Assembly: GCA_965267355.1 (NCBI GenBank)
Contig: OZ253956.1
Location: forward strand, 1,488,001-1,552,000
Length of the DNA: 64,000 nt
DNA from: GCA-002793235 sp965267355
GTDB taxonomy: Bacteria; Bacteroidota; Bacteroidia; Flavobacteriales_E; Vicingaceae
Reading direction: 5' to 3'
Numbering within the stretch: the first letter of the stretch is position 1; every line of letters begins with the position of its first letter. The notes below the pieces were generated by a model. It was given only the letters and a program-made list of their open reading frames with translations. It did not search any database and had not been told where the DNA came from. Positions 18,801 to 26,749 of this stretch are shown here, piece by piece. The translations under genes and the position numbers were made by a program.

Positions 18801-20848
18801 GTAGGAACCAATGGGGTAAATAGAGGTATCCAAGTTTCGTTGTAAAATCCTGCACCAGGAACACCTAACTGAGTGGGCGAAATACCACCTCTACCTCCAA
18901 GTAAAGCTCCAGGAGCACCAGCACCATCATCATCATAAACAGTTACTTGAAAAGTCATATCATCGTTAGGATCAAATAAACTACCAAGAGCAACTCTAAT
19001 TGCTCCTACTTTAGTTACTCCAGGATTTGGACTAAAATAACCTTCATAAACTCCTTTTGGATCGGTTGGTAAAACCATGTTTACTGGATCAGGTACTCCA
19101 GATATCCATCCACCTCCAAAACCATAGGTAATTATGGTTGGTGCAGGAGTTGTCCATTGAAAATCTAATGTGTCACAATCTCCAGCACCTGGACAAACAG
19201 TAATATAATTTGTTTTTACTTCAACATCACTTCCATTAGGCCCAAATACGGTTAGAGTTACTTCATAATCTAAGCAAGATGCTGATGCTCCAATATCATA
19301 AACTACATTAGGAGGATTAGCTCCAGTTGTACTAGAAAAAGTTAATGGAGTTACCGTTCCTGCTTGACCAGTAGAATTAAATTCCCAATAAACTGAATCT
19401 ATGATAGCAGTTGGTTGAGATAAATCGGTAAAAGTTACAGTACTTGGAGATTGCCAAGTTGTAGGAGTTCCTACAAAATCTGCAGTTGGTGGTAAAGCTC
19501 CACATATTCCGCCACCATAAGCCACCCAACTAGACAAATACCTGTCAACCATAACATGCATCCTTCTTCCTTGCTGAGCAGTAAAAGTACTACTACAAAA
19601 AGAATACGACATATGATTATCTACCGGATAGTTTGCTGGAACTCTTGGAAATGCATCACATGCTTCTGAGTCTGCAGGTCCTGGACATTGATAAGAATCC
19701 TGTGCATGAGGATTGGTATCTGAACACCAATCACCTTCTCTGTCTCCTTCATTGGTGTAAGGACCGCCAAGTGGAGTAGGTACCCCTGTTGTGTTACTAG
19801 ATCCATTTACATTTCTAACTTGTTCATAACAGTTGCCACATGTGCTTTGCTCCGAAACACCATTAAAAGTATGAAACAAACCAAAGGTATGTCCCATTTC
19901 ATGAGCTAAAGTATGTGTCCCTAATGAACAGTTGCCTCTATTTAAAACAATTCCTCCTCTCGCGTTTGTTCCACCACTAGGATCATAAGGCATTCTAGCA
20001 TAACCCCCTGATGCCATAGTTCCTACAACATAAATATTTATAACTTGCGTTGGATTAACATTATTAGCATCCTTCATAGGAAACTCATCTGTATTAGAGT
20101 TATGTGTGTACCAGGTTGGGCTCTCTAAAAAAGTAGCAGGGTCAGCGCAGAACACCATATTATGTGCCGCATAATCGGCATTTAACTCGGCCATTAAAGC
20201 ATTAATCCTAGTTTGATCTATATTAGAGGATGGTCCCCCATCTGTAAATACTAACCATCTTAATTGAAAATATTTTACTGTAGTAGTATTTGCAGCATCT
20301 CTCACAGCTGCATTATCTTCAGGAACAATATAACCACAAGCGGGATTTTTGTTTCCATCAACCATTACTGGTATTGGAGTTGAACATATATCAGAATTTT
20401 TTGAAGTTTGAGGGACTTTGAAAGTTACTTCATAACCATCAGGAGAAATTAAATTTCCTTTACTATTTAAAGGTAAGTTTCTTGGATTAGTAGAGTTCTT
20501 ACTGTTATTAACAGTTATTTTGTTAGGAGTATTTATTTTACCATTCCCTTTTGAATTATTCTGCTTTGTTAATTTAGGTCCGTTTAAGTAGGTAAAAGGA
20601 TTACCTAAATTTAAAAGGTTATTAGTTGTAGCACTTTTATTTGGAGCAGGTTTTGGTGCGATGGGATATGAACCAGCCAGTTGAGATGGCGTAGCAACAG
20701 GAATATTGCTTTTCACATAGTTAAACTCTGAAATAGTGGTGGAATTTGCACTTTTCTTTAATTTAATTAAACCATTGTTTTTAGCGTTTTGTGCATAAAA
20801 TGCAGTACTTAGTGCGATAGTCAGCACTAAAGAAATAAAATATTTCAT
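12845..20848 (-). CDS. Giant secreted M43-type metalloprotease/adhesin with T9SS type B sorting domain
   Basis: A 2667-residue exported protein. After the signal peptide (about 1-20) and an Asn/Lys-rich propeptide-like region (20-150) comes a pappalysin-like M43 metalloprotease: HEMGHTFGLFH with His316, Glu317, His320 and His326, and the Met-turn NHMSYSF at Met413. PKD-like domains follow, with WDFGDGT and WNFGDGN motifs, and between them a choice-of-anchor/MAM-like domain beginning ENFESGWPAGYD. From residue 1286 to about 2573 there is an amplified repeat array. The C-terminal 90 residues are a CHU_C sorting domain (MTPNNDGKNDTW, IYNRWGTKLYET, DLPDGTYYYVIEH). It is predicted to be exported by T9SS and held or processed with the adjacent PorP-OmpA protein. 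Substrate is unknown. Confidence 0.93.
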   Translation of the reverse strand: MKYFISLVLTIALSTAFYAQNAKNNGLIKLKKSANSTTISEFNYVKSNIPVATPSQLAGSYPIAPKPAPNKSATTNNLLNLGNPFTYLNGPKLTKQNNSKGNGKINTPNKITVNNSKNSTNPRNLPLNSKGNLISPDGYEVTFKVPQTSKNSDICSTPIPVMVDGNKNPACGYIVPEDNAAVRDAANTTTVKYFQLRWLVFTDGGPSSNIDQTRINALMAELNADYAAHNMVFCADPATFLESPTWYTHNSNTDEFPMKDANNVNPTQVINIYVVGTMASGGYARMPYDPSGGTNARGGIVLNRGNCSLGTHTLAHEMGHTFGLFHTFNGVSEQSTCGNCYEQVRNVNGSSNTTGVPTPLGGPYTNEGDREGDWCSDTNPHAQDSYQCPGPADSEACDAFPRVPANYPVDNHMSYSFCSSTFTAQQGRRMHVMVDRYLSSWVAYGGGICGALPPTADFVGTPTTWQSPSTVTFTDLSQPTAIIDSVYWEFNSTGQAGTVTPLTFSSTTGANPPNVVYDIGASASCLDYEVTLTVFGPNGSDVEVKTNYITVCPGAGDCDTLDFQWTTPAPTIITYGFGGGWISGVPDPVNMVLPTDPKGVYEGYFSPNPGVTKVGAIRVALGSLFDPNDDMTFQVTVYDDDGAGAPGALLGGRGGISPTQLGVPGAGFYNETWIPLFTPLVPTTAFFHVGVEIFAGGASDTLVVMTSCLGPPGCPVAQGETDASNHIWTSGFGYENFLTVYGADFDAAIIPMLGEYSPLPTVQYYDEIVNCDTTYVTIYDTVLYTDYSNSDITGMSYTFADGTTINTTSPLGNIPRTYTSTGPDTLTITAINSCGRADTTSWIIPYNFTPTPDAEFTKVQANPICAGAPGVDFNANVSGYQDYTWDFGDGTVLSSGNSPTVNHVYGTPGLYYTTLTVTSLGYQPIDTFYLENFESGWPAGYDRYNNDAFTPNAGVNPPFTGSNATAWLPIDADGDGNTEAVSTSWNSGAGQQADDWMLTTGIGPLPANQMLTWDAEAANAVFADGYEVRISTTQLPANTTNYSTVLTTVTAENAFRTTRSVDLSSYAGQTVFIAFRNNSTDEFLLYIDNIRVGTIGPGCTNTLNKTDFVEIIDCTVIPPVADINASDSTGCAPLTVTFTDATVIGDPATSWLWNFGDGNFSTAQNPPPHLYSIAGTYFVSFEACNAGGCTTDYITINVGNVVTSNAGIDQDICGGTTATLAGNDPSPYSGMWSLISGSGSPTTPAAFNSGVTGLAVGTNEFAWTITGTAGCTSADTVAITITAPPNAGTDNTLTACSSDGTTNLITLIGTPDAGGIWIGPSALANGDQGTFDPATNAAGTYQYVVTGTAPCANDTADVVVTINAAPNAGTDNTLTACSSDGTTNLITLIGTPDAGGIWIGPSALANGDQGTFDPATNAAGTYQYVVTGTAPCANDTADVVVTINTAPNAGADNTLTACSSDGTTDLITLIGTPDAGGTWIGPSVLANGDQGTFDPATNTAGTYQYVVTGTAPCANDTADVVITINAAANAGTDNTLTACSSDGTTNLITLIGTPDAGGIWIGPSALANGDQGTFDPATNAAGTYQYVVTGTAPCANDTADVVVTINAAPNAGTDNTLTACSSDGTTDLITLIGTPDAGGTWIGPSALANGDQGTFDPATNTAGTYQYVVTGTAPCANDTADVVVTINAAPNAGTDNNFGICASASATDLFNLLGAADNSGIWIGPSALANGNQGTFDPATNAAGTYQYIVTGTAPCANDTADIVVTITANDDPTFVYPDICEGSGGLPGVINTPGGTFSFNPDPADGATINPTTGAIANEVGGSTYNIQYLTPAGACQDSVTISVNIVTPANAGADNTLTACSSDGTTNLITLIGTPDAGGTWIGPSVLANGDQGTFDPATNTAGTYQYVVTGTAPCSNDTADVVITINAAANAGADNTLTACSSDGTTDLITLIGTPDAGGTWIGPSALANGDQGTFDPATNTAGTYQYVVTGTAPCANDTADVVVTINAAPNAGTDNNFGICASASATDLFNLLGAADNSGIWIGPSALANGNQGTFDPATNAAGTYQYIVTGTAPCANDTADIVVTITANDDPTFVYPDICEGSGGLPGVINTPGGTFSFNPDPADGATINPTTGAIANEVGGSTYNIQYLTPAGPCQDSVTISVNIVTPANAGSDNNLSICTSSPATDLFNLLGAADNGGIWIGPSALANGDQGTFDPATNTAGTYQYVVTGTAPCANDTADVVVTITTNDDPTFTYPDICEGSGGLPGVINTPGGTFSFNPDPADGATINPTTGAIANEVGGSTYNIQYLTPAGPCQDSVTISINIVSPVNAGSDNSLSICTSSPATDLFNLLGAADNGGTWIGPSALANGDQGTFDPATNAAGTYQYVVTGTAPCANDTADVVVTITTNDDPTFTYPDICEGSGGLPGVINTPGGTFSFNPDPADGATINPTTGAIANEVGGSTYNIQYLTPAGPCQDSVTISINIVSPANAGTSASTTVCDTDPAFDLFNLLGSADIGGSWSPSLNSGTGVFDPSIDIAGIYTYTVTGVSPCGNSNASVTVIVDNCDTIPTPTTFVISNMMTPNNDGKNDTWIITNVSLLEGSPVMIYNRWGTKLYETTSYDNSWDGSYNGQDLPDGTYYYVIEHNGEVIQGPLTILRNK
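13130..16993 (-). repeat. Tandem coding repeat array: 12 A units (81 residues), 4 carrying an 80-residue B insert
   Basis: Reading with the gene, A units begin at 16993, 16750, 16507, 16264, 16021, 15778, 15295, 15052, 14809, 14326, 13843 and 13360, an exact 243-bp period. Units at 15778, 14809, 14326 and 13843 are composite (483 bp): an A unit followed by a B unit that starts around ANDDPTFVYPDICEGSGG. The unit at 13360 is degenerate. A units carry a Cys pair, TWIGPSALANGDQGTFDP and GTYQYVVTGTAPC. Near-identity at DNA level shows recent amplification. Confidence 0.95.
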
Positions 20849-20910
20849 AAGGGCGTAAAATTTAGTTAGCCCGCCAATTTAGTAGTTTTTAATGATTTAT
20901 ACAAGATAAA

Positions 20911-20948
20911 TACGCATTTTAAAAGTGCTACAACTTTTAAAATGCGTA
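20911..20948 (-). terminator. Perfect 16-bp inverted repeat, probable terminator
   Basis: TACGCATTTTAAAAGT (20911-20926), a 6-nt loop, and its exact complement (20933-20948) lie between the metal-binding protein stop (20960) and the giant protease start (20848), both on the minus strand. The T run downstream is weak, so it may be a terminator for the metal module or a regulatory hairpin. Confidence 0.6.
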
Positions 20949-20959
20949 TGATTTACTTC

Positions 20960-21310
20960 TTATTTATGTCCCCCTTTTTTACAACAATCAGGTAAATTGT
21001 CATAAGATTTTTTATTTGCTTCCATATCATCAGCATCATAACCTGCTTTACTGATTGCAATTTTAATTTTTTCAGGAGTAGTTTTATCTGTTTTGTAAAC
21101 TACCGTAAATTTGGCAGTTTTAACGTCTAAGTTTGAAGAAACAATTCCCTTTTCATATGCCATTGCTTTTTCCAAACTTTGTTTACACATATTACATTGT
21201 GCTGAGGTTTGAATTGTTATTTCTTCTTTCTTTTTGGTTTTTTGACCAAAGCTATTGAAAGTGCTTACTCCAAAAAGAGTGATTAATACAATTGATAATA
21301 TATTTTTCAT
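20960..21310 (-). CDS. Secreted heavy-metal-associated (HMA) domain protein
   Basis: A 116-residue protein with a signal peptide (MKNILSIVLITLFGVSTFNS, cleavage near FGQ) and one HMA domain with the metal-binding pair CNMC (QCNMCKQSLEKAM, about residues 39-51). The domain continues NLDVKTAKFTVVYKTDKTTPEKIKIAISKAGYDAD. The tail has another Cys pair and His (LPDCCKKGGHK). It should bind copper or a similar soft metal in the periplasm. It follows the TonB-dependent receptor gene by 17 bp on the same strand, and a HYC_CC_PP protein lies upstream of both. Confidence 0.85.
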   Translation of the reverse strand: MKNILSIVLITLFGVSTFNSFGQKTKKKEEITIQTSAQCNMCKQSLEKAMAYEKGIVSSNLDVKTAKFTVVYKTDKTTPEKIKIAISKAGYDADDMEANKKSYDNLPDCCKKGGHK

Positions 21311-21327
21311 AATAGTAAGTTTTTTAG

Positions 21328-23532
21328 TTATTTAATTTTATATCTAAATCCTAGATAAATATTTCTTCCCATAACGGGACCCCAAATTAGTGAAGCATCA
21401 AAATTTGAACCATTTGGGTCATTAGCTGCTATAATTGGATTTTCTTGCCTATAGTTAAATAAGTTTTCAGCACCTCCATATAGTTCGAAGTGTTTGAAAG
21501 CTCTAGTTATTTGTGAGTTTATGGTATAGTAAGTTTCTGAACTATTGCTTATTACATTTTCAGGAGAATTGCTGCTGGTGCTAGGTATTCTGGATAATCC
21601 ATGTATATGTGCTGTAGCATCAAATTTCCATATGTCAAAATTGGTTGTATAAGCCATATTAATAAGCATTCTGTTTCTGTTAACTAATGGTTTAAATTTT
21701 AACCCATCTCTGTAAGTAGTTTTAATATCATACCATTTGTATGCAGCCTTTAACTCCCATGATGCTGTTAAGTTTATTAAATACTCTATTTGTAAACTAT
21801 GAGAGAAAGATTCTCCAGATAAGTTGTAAAAAGCTACTTCTCTAGGGTTTTCAATATCCATTACAATTTGATTTTCAAAATCAGTGTAATAATAATCTAT
21901 ATTAAAAGACATTTCTTTTTCTTTTATTTCAAAATCATGGGTATAGCTTGTCCCATAATTCCATGCTATCTCGGGTAATAGATTATTATGAATTAAAATG
22001 TTTCTAGATGTAGCTAAAATGGAACTATTTTCTATGATTGGATGAGCAGTTCTAAACCCTCTACCAGCAGATAACCTAAAAGCAGATCTATCAGTTAAAT
22101 TGTATTTGTAGTGCAGACGTGGAGTGGCAAAAAATTTATAAGTATTATGATAATCACCCCTTAATCCGGCTACAATACTTGTTTTATCATTAGGAGAATA
22201 AGTATATTCTGTAAAAGCACCAGGGACAATTTCTACTCTTCCCATTTTAAAACTTTCATTCAAATTTTTATCATAATTATCATAAACTAAACTGGACCCA
22301 AATTTTATTTTATGAGCTGTATTGTTTATAATGGTTTGATACATTAAGTTTAAATACCCACTTACCTGCTTAGCATCAAATGAATTTTGACCATATTTGG
22401 CATTATGCTCATGAAAACGAACGGTATTTAAAACACCAATACTTTTATAAGGTTTTTCTGGAAAAAGAAAACCATTTTTGGTGAAGAGTTCTACTTGCTT
22501 ACTTTTAATACCAACATAATACAATGGTTCTAATGAATTAGCTTCAATTTGACCTGCAGACATGTCTTCATAAACAGCTCTAATGCCTGCTTGAAACATT
22601 CTTTTTTCTCCAACATATTTCCATCTATTAAAAATGTTGTATTGTTCTCTAAGAGGGTGGTCATGAAAATTGTCATTGTTCATGTCATGATCTATCTGCT
22701 GAGTATTTGCGTGGATAAAAGTCATTGTACTCCACTTATCGTTTATTTTTTGAGCTCCATGCAAATTTAATTCGGCTCTACTCATAGCATTAGCATAGCC
22801 ATTGATAAAGAGTTGCTCAGCTTTATCTGGTTTCAAAAATTCAATATTAATTTGCCCGGTGATAGATTCATATCCATTAGCAACAGACCCAGCTCCTTTT
22901 TTAATTTGAATAGATTCCGCCCAGGTACCTGGGATATAGTTCAATCCATAAGCTGAAGACAAACCTCTAACTAAAGGTAGATTTTCGAATTGAATCTGAG
23001 AGTAAACCCCATCTAGGCCAAGCATTTGAATTTTCTTTGCACCAGATACGGCATCAGTAAAATTTACATCGACTGAAGCATTAGTCTCAAAGCTCTCAGA
23101 TATATTACAGCAAGCAGCTTTCATAAACTCCTTACTAGTTAGTGTTTCAACTTGTTGTGGGTCTATTTTATTAATAAAACTACTTGCTTGTTTTTCTGTT
23201 ACAGAAAATTCATCCAGATTAACATTTGGCTTTAGTTCTACCTCTATTTTTTTCTGGTACGAATTAAGCATTATAGTATCACTTTTATATCCAACAAAGC
23301 TAACTATTAAGTTTGCTGGATAGGAAGAAGGCTCTTGGATCTCAAAATTACCTTCATCATCAGCTACACCACCACTGCTAGTTTCTTGCCAGTATATGTT
23401 GGCTAGAGGTATAGCTTCTTTCTTTCCGTTTTGTTTATTTTTTTCATAAACAAATCCTTTTATAGTTTTCTGACCATAAACTATAGATGTAAAAGCAAGT
23501 AATACAAGTACTATAAATATTTTTGTTTTCAT
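21328..23532 (-). CDS. TonB-dependent outer-membrane receptor, probable copper/metal uptake
   Basis: A 734-residue receptor with a signal peptide (ending VYGQ), an N-terminal carboxypeptidase-regulatory-like domain (KTIKGFVYEKNKQ to about residue 105), a plug domain, and a 22-strand barrel ending in LGFRYKIK. The plug carries the sequence KAACCNISESFETN (about residues 138-151), and VNGYESITGQINIEF marks the end of the plug. The Cys pair and the HMA and HYC_CC_PP neighbours point to metal transport, most likely copper; the exact substrate is inference. Several His-rich stretches (for example HDMNNDNFHDHPL) lie in predicted extracellular loops. Confidence 0.87.
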   Translation of the reverse strand: MKTKIFIVLVLLAFTSIVYGQKTIKGFVYEKNKQNGKKEAIPLANIYWQETSSGGVADDEGNFEIQEPSSYPANLIVSFVGYKSDTIMLNSYQKKIEVELKPNVNLDEFSVTEKQASSFINKIDPQQVETLTSKEFMKAACCNISESFETNASVDVNFTDAVSGAKKIQMLGLDGVYSQIQFENLPLVRGLSSAYGLNYIPGTWAESIQIKKGAGSVANGYESITGQINIEFLKPDKAEQLFINGYANAMSRAELNLHGAQKINDKWSTMTFIHANTQQIDHDMNNDNFHDHPLREQYNIFNRWKYVGEKRMFQAGIRAVYEDMSAGQIEANSLEPLYYVGIKSKQVELFTKNGFLFPEKPYKSIGVLNTVRFHEHNAKYGQNSFDAKQVSGYLNLMYQTIINNTAHKIKFGSSLVYDNYDKNLNESFKMGRVEIVPGAFTEYTYSPNDKTSIVAGLRGDYHNTYKFFATPRLHYKYNLTDRSAFRLSAGRGFRTAHPIIENSSILATSRNILIHNNLLPEIAWNYGTSYTHDFEIKEKEMSFNIDYYYTDFENQIVMDIENPREVAFYNLSGESFSHSLQIEYLINLTASWELKAAYKWYDIKTTYRDGLKFKPLVNRNRMLINMAYTTNFDIWKFDATAHIHGLSRIPSTSSNSPENVISNSSETYYTINSQITRAFKHFELYGGAENLFNYRQENPIIAANDPNGSNFDASLIWGPVMGRNIYLGFRYKIK

Positions 23533-23620
23533 AATTGATTGGTTATAAGATGAATAGAAGTCTTATAAAATGTTAGTAGTACTAACCACAATTAGCAGTT
23601 TAGCCAATTGCACCAAAAAA

Positions 23621-24019
23621 TTATAAACGAAAAACCTGCACCAATTTGAGTAAATCAAACCCACTTGGTGGTGGAAGGTTAGTAAAGAAATTAAAATATT
23701 GAGAAGTAGTATTTAATTGAGGTAAAACAGTTAAAGTAATTGTAGTACAACTTGGGATTTGAATAAATGTTTTTACGGATAAATCTGAATCGAAATCAAA
23801 GTTCAAATCCATTTGATGAAAACAACAGCAAATTTCAGTTATTGAGCAATCATTTCCAGGTTTTTGTTTAGGATTACAGTCTTCAAAATCGGATAAACTT
23901 ATTTGAACATTACCACTCATTAAGCATTCCATTTTGTAAATGCTTAATTGTAGTGTAGATGCTAGTAATACTAACACCAACAATATAGCAGTAATATTTC
24001 TAAATAAATTTTTCATCAT
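23621..24019 (-). CDS. HYC_CC_PP family protein
   Basis: A 132-residue exported protein named in databases after three short motifs. Here the first position reads YKMECLMSG, the second is ICCCFHQMD (about residues 65-73), and the third is LPPPSG (about 114-119). A hydrophobic N-terminus (about residues 8-28) acts as a signal or anchor. The family is found beside copper-type TonB receptors and HMA proteins in Bacteroidota, exactly the context here; its biochemical role is not known. ATGs at 24019 and 24016 are both possible starts. Confidence 0.75.
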   Translation of the reverse strand: MMKNLFRNITAILLVLVLLASTLQLSIYKMECLMSGNVQISLSDFEDCNPKQKPGNDCSITEICCCFHQMDLNFDFDSDLSVKTFIQIPSCTTITLTVLPQLNTTSQYFNFFTNLPPPSGFDLLKLVQVFRL

Positions 24020-24027
24020 TTATGATA

Positions 24028-24035
24028 CAAAGGTA
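24028..24035 (-). promoter_or_regulatory. -7 promoter box upstream of the HYC_CC_PP gene
   Basis: On the minus strand this reads TACCTTTG, matching TAnnTTTG, and ends 8 nt before the ATG at 24019. It probably drives the metal-handling genes. No clear -33 TTG is seen at standard spacing. Confidence 0.4.
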
Positions 24036-24121
24036 ACGAACAATCTAATAACTTATTTTTAAAATTCTTAGTTAAAATTGATTTCCTATCGATGTTTTTA
24101 GCCTTGTAAATTATTGTTGGG

Positions 24122-24129
24122 TACTTTTG
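24122..24129 (+). promoter_or_regulatory. -7 promoter box of the Nfu gene
   Basis: TACTTTTG matches TAnnTTTG, with a TTG at 24104-24106 about 15 bp upstream. It lies inside the longest open frame of the Nfu gene, which argues that translation starts downstream at 24147 rather than at 24114. Confidence 0.45.
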
Positions 24130-24146
24130 TGAAAAAATCAATAACA

Positions 24147-24782
24147 ATGGAAAAAGAAACGTTAATGCCCTATACTGTTTATGCGGAGCAAACACCTAAC
24201 CCAAATACCATGAAGTTTGTATCTAATCGATGGTTGATAGAAGATGATAAGTCGTTTGAGATATTGGCAGATCAGAGAGTTGGAGGTCCTTCTCCTTTGG
24301 CTGAGAGATTGTTTGGTTTTCCATTTATTAATGGTGTTTTTATTGCAGGAAATTTTATAACCCTTACAAAAAGTGATGCTATAGAGTGGATGGATGTGGT
24401 GATGGAGTTAAGAGAGTTTATCAAAGATTACCTTAATTCCGAAGGAATGGTGGTAATTAAGGAAGAATATTTGAATGCTGAAGAAACTAATACAGATACA
24501 TCTGAAAACGATGAAGCAATTGAAAATTCTTTATCCAAGAAAGAGTTTACAGATTTTGAAAAACGAATAGCTGAAATTTTGGATGAGTATATTAAGCCAG
24601 CTGTAGAAAGTGATGGGGGGGCAATTGAATTAGATTCTTTTGAGGATGGAGTAGTAAAAGTTATATTAAAAGGTTCATGTAGTGGTTGTCCTTCCTCTAC
24701 TATGACTTTAAAGGGAGGAATTGAGTCATTGTTAAAAAATATGCTGCCAGAAGTGAAAGAAGTGGTGGCTATTAATGGCTAG
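24147..24782 (+). CDS. NifU/Nfu-type iron-sulfur cluster carrier
   Basis: A protein of about 211 residues with an N-terminal Nfu domain (YAEQTPNPNTMKFVSNRWL, then LFGFPFINGVFIAGNFITLTK) and a C-terminal NifU domain. The latter has the cluster-binding CxxC in LKGSCSGCPSSTMTLKGGIE. It delivers Fe-S clusters to target proteins in the cytoplasm. The ATG at 24147 is chosen because the promoter box at 24122-24129 precedes it and the family begins near this point. Its stop overlaps the convergent sulfatase-like gene by 4 nt (CTAG). Confidence 0.9.
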   Translation: MEKETLMPYTVYAEQTPNPNTMKFVSNRWLIEDDKSFEILADQRVGGPSPLAERLFGFPFINGVFIAGNFITLTKSDAIEWMDVVMELREFIKDYLNSEGMVVIKEEYLNAEETNTDTSENDEAIENSLSKKEFTDFEKRIAEILDEYIKPAVESDGGAIELDSFEDGVVKVILKGSCSGCPSSTMTLKGGIESLLKNMLPEVKEVVAING

Positions 24783-26689
24783 TTTTTGAGTAAAATGTGT
24801 TGAAAAACCTGCATGTTCGATTTAGCGTACAATTCCATTTCTTTGGCTTTATCAGAGTGTTGTTTGATATAATCGGTTTTATCTCTGTTTTTGTATTTAA
24901 ATAATTTGGTGTCTGTATTGTTTTGAAAGATTAATAAAAATTCCTCATCTAGTACTCCAATTTTATCATCACCGTTTACATAGATGTAAGGTCTTTCTTC
25001 GTTAATTAAATCAATTCCTAAAGTTTCATTAGTGTAAGGTAAATTTAATAACCCCATAATTGTAGGAAAAACATCTATTTGTCCGCCAATGTTAGATTTT
25101 ACCTGATTTGCACCTAAAATTTCGGGAGCATAAAAAATTAATGGGCTATGATGATAAGCTAGAGAAATATCGTAGTTCGTATTCATAGCGGCTCCATGAT
25201 CAGCAATAAAAACAAACAAGGTATTCTTAAACCAGTCTTTTTGTTTTGCCATCTTTATAAACTTGCTTAACGACCAATCAGCATATTCAACAATTTGATT
25301 TTTAACTTCATCAGATTTTGGTTTAAAGTATTCAGGAATAAAGTAGGGGCCATGATCACTTGCCGTCATAAAAGAAACAAAGAATGGTTTGTTTTGATTA
25401 TGCAGGCTATCAATAATAGGCATAGAAAATTCAAACATATAATCATCAGTAACCCCAAGTGTAGTTTCAATTTTATCCAGTGGATAATTTGATTGAGTAA
25501 TGATGTTTTCAAAATAGTTAGCTCTTAAAAAACCTTCTACATTATCAAATTGTCCGTCATGTGTAGTGAAGTAGGTAGTTGAGTAATTATGTTGTTTTAA
25601 AGTAGAAGCAATACCATTAAGGGTTTTAATTTGTTTCATAGGGTGTTGGCGGTACAATGCAGGGTAAGAAAAGAGAGTGCTGAAAACACCATTAAAGGTG
25701 TGTATTCCTGCTGTGTAAATGTTTTCAAAGTAGATGGAGTTATTAGATAGACTATCTAAAAACGGAGTGAGTTGATTAGGGTTGCCGTGTCTACTCATTT
25801 TAGCAGCACTCATACTTTCCATAATAATCAATACCACATTTGGAGGATTTTGATTTACGGAATCGACCGTAATTTTTCTAGAAATCGGATTATTATTTAT
25901 AGGTTGTTTAATGTTAAATGATTTTTGAACATAAGCAATGGCTTCATTATCATCAACGAGTTTAATGGTCTTATTTTTTTCACTTTTACTATCTAAATAA
26001 CTTCTCATGAAAGTAAAAACAGGATTTAAGCCCAGTTGGTTTAAAAACGGATCGTTACAGAAATAAGCAGTACCAATTCTTATAGGTGATTTGCGTTGTA
26101 CCCTGCCTCTAATTCCCAAAAAAATTAATCCAATAAAAAAGATGTAAATAATTGCTTTTAGGTAGGTTTTGGCTTCTTGTTGAGGGGAAGAAGTATGGAA
26201 AACTCGTTTCAATAATTTGTAAAATAATACAACCACTATAAGAAATGGAATAGCCACTAAAAAATACTTCGGTTCTTCTATTATCATATTTATCACAAAG
26301 CTGGTGTTTTCAATCCATTCTAGAGCTGTAATTGAAAATCGTGAAAAGAACTGATTGAAGTATGGAATATCAGCTGCACAAATAAGAAAACTTATGGTAA
26401 ATAAGCTAAATATCCACCAAAACAGTATTTTGTTAAGTAACGCAGTTTTTATCCTAAATACATCAAAAACAAGTAATAAAAATGTTGGCAGAAACATAAT
26501 ATATCCTGTAATAACCAAATCGAAACGGATGCCCATCACAAAAGATAAAAAAATGTTACTCAGGCTTTCGGAAATTGAAGCAATCCGGTTTAATTCGGTA
26601 AGAAAAAGAATAAATCTGAAAATAAAAAAGATAGCAATAGCAAGCAGGTAAATTTTACTAACTAGTATTATTTTAGGGAACCTTTTCAT
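24779..26689 (-). CDS. LTA synthase-like membrane sulfatase-fold protein
   Basis: A 636-residue membrane enzyme with about five N-terminal transmembrane helices (to about residue 190) and an extracytoplasmic alkaline-phosphatase/sulfatase-fold domain (about 270-600). Visible motifs are NVVLIIMESMSAAKMSRHG, the probable nucleophile region TAGIHTFNGVFSTL, FTTHDGQFDN and the metal ligands FIADHGA. The family transfers glycerol-phosphate or phosphoethanolamine groups to envelope glycans or lipids. Gram-negative Bacteroidota have no classical LTA, so the acceptor is unknown. It precedes a glycan gene region. Confidence 0.88.
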   Translation of the reverse strand: MKRFPKIILVSKIYLLAIAIFFIFRFILFLTELNRIASISESLSNIFLSFVMGIRFDLVITGYIMFLPTFLLLVFDVFRIKTALLNKILFWWIFSLFTISFLICAADIPYFNQFFSRFSITALEWIENTSFVINMIIEEPKYFLVAIPFLIVVVLFYKLLKRVFHTSSPQQEAKTYLKAIIYIFFIGLIFLGIRGRVQRKSPIRIGTAYFCNDPFLNQLGLNPVFTFMRSYLDSKSEKNKTIKLVDDNEAIAYVQKSFNIKQPINNNPISRKITVDSVNQNPPNVVLIIMESMSAAKMSRHGNPNQLTPFLDSLSNNSIYFENIYTAGIHTFNGVFSTLFSYPALYRQHPMKQIKTLNGIASTLKQHNYSTTYFTTHDGQFDNVEGFLRANYFENIITQSNYPLDKIETTLGVTDDYMFEFSMPIIDSLHNQNKPFFVSFMTASDHGPYFIPEYFKPKSDEVKNQIVEYADWSLSKFIKMAKQKDWFKNTLFVFIADHGAAMNTNYDISLAYHHSPLIFYAPEILGANQVKSNIGGQIDVFPTIMGLLNLPYTNETLGIDLINEERPYIYVNGDDKIGVLDEEFLLIFQNNTDTKLFKYKNRDKTDYIKQHSDKAKEMELYAKSNMQVFQHILLKN

Positions 26690-26723
26690 TTATTGAACAG
26701 CTCAATTATTATTGTAGCTTGAG

Positions 26724-26731
26724 CAAAAGTA
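26724..26731 (-). promoter_or_regulatory. -7 promoter box upstream of the LTA synthase-like gene
   Basis: On the minus strand this reads TACTTTTG, matching TAnnTTTG, 34 nt before the ATG at 26689. It lies between this gene and the preceding glycosylase stop (26750), suggesting separate transcription. Confidence 0.4.
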
Positions 26732-26749
26732 ATTATTTAGCCACAATGC

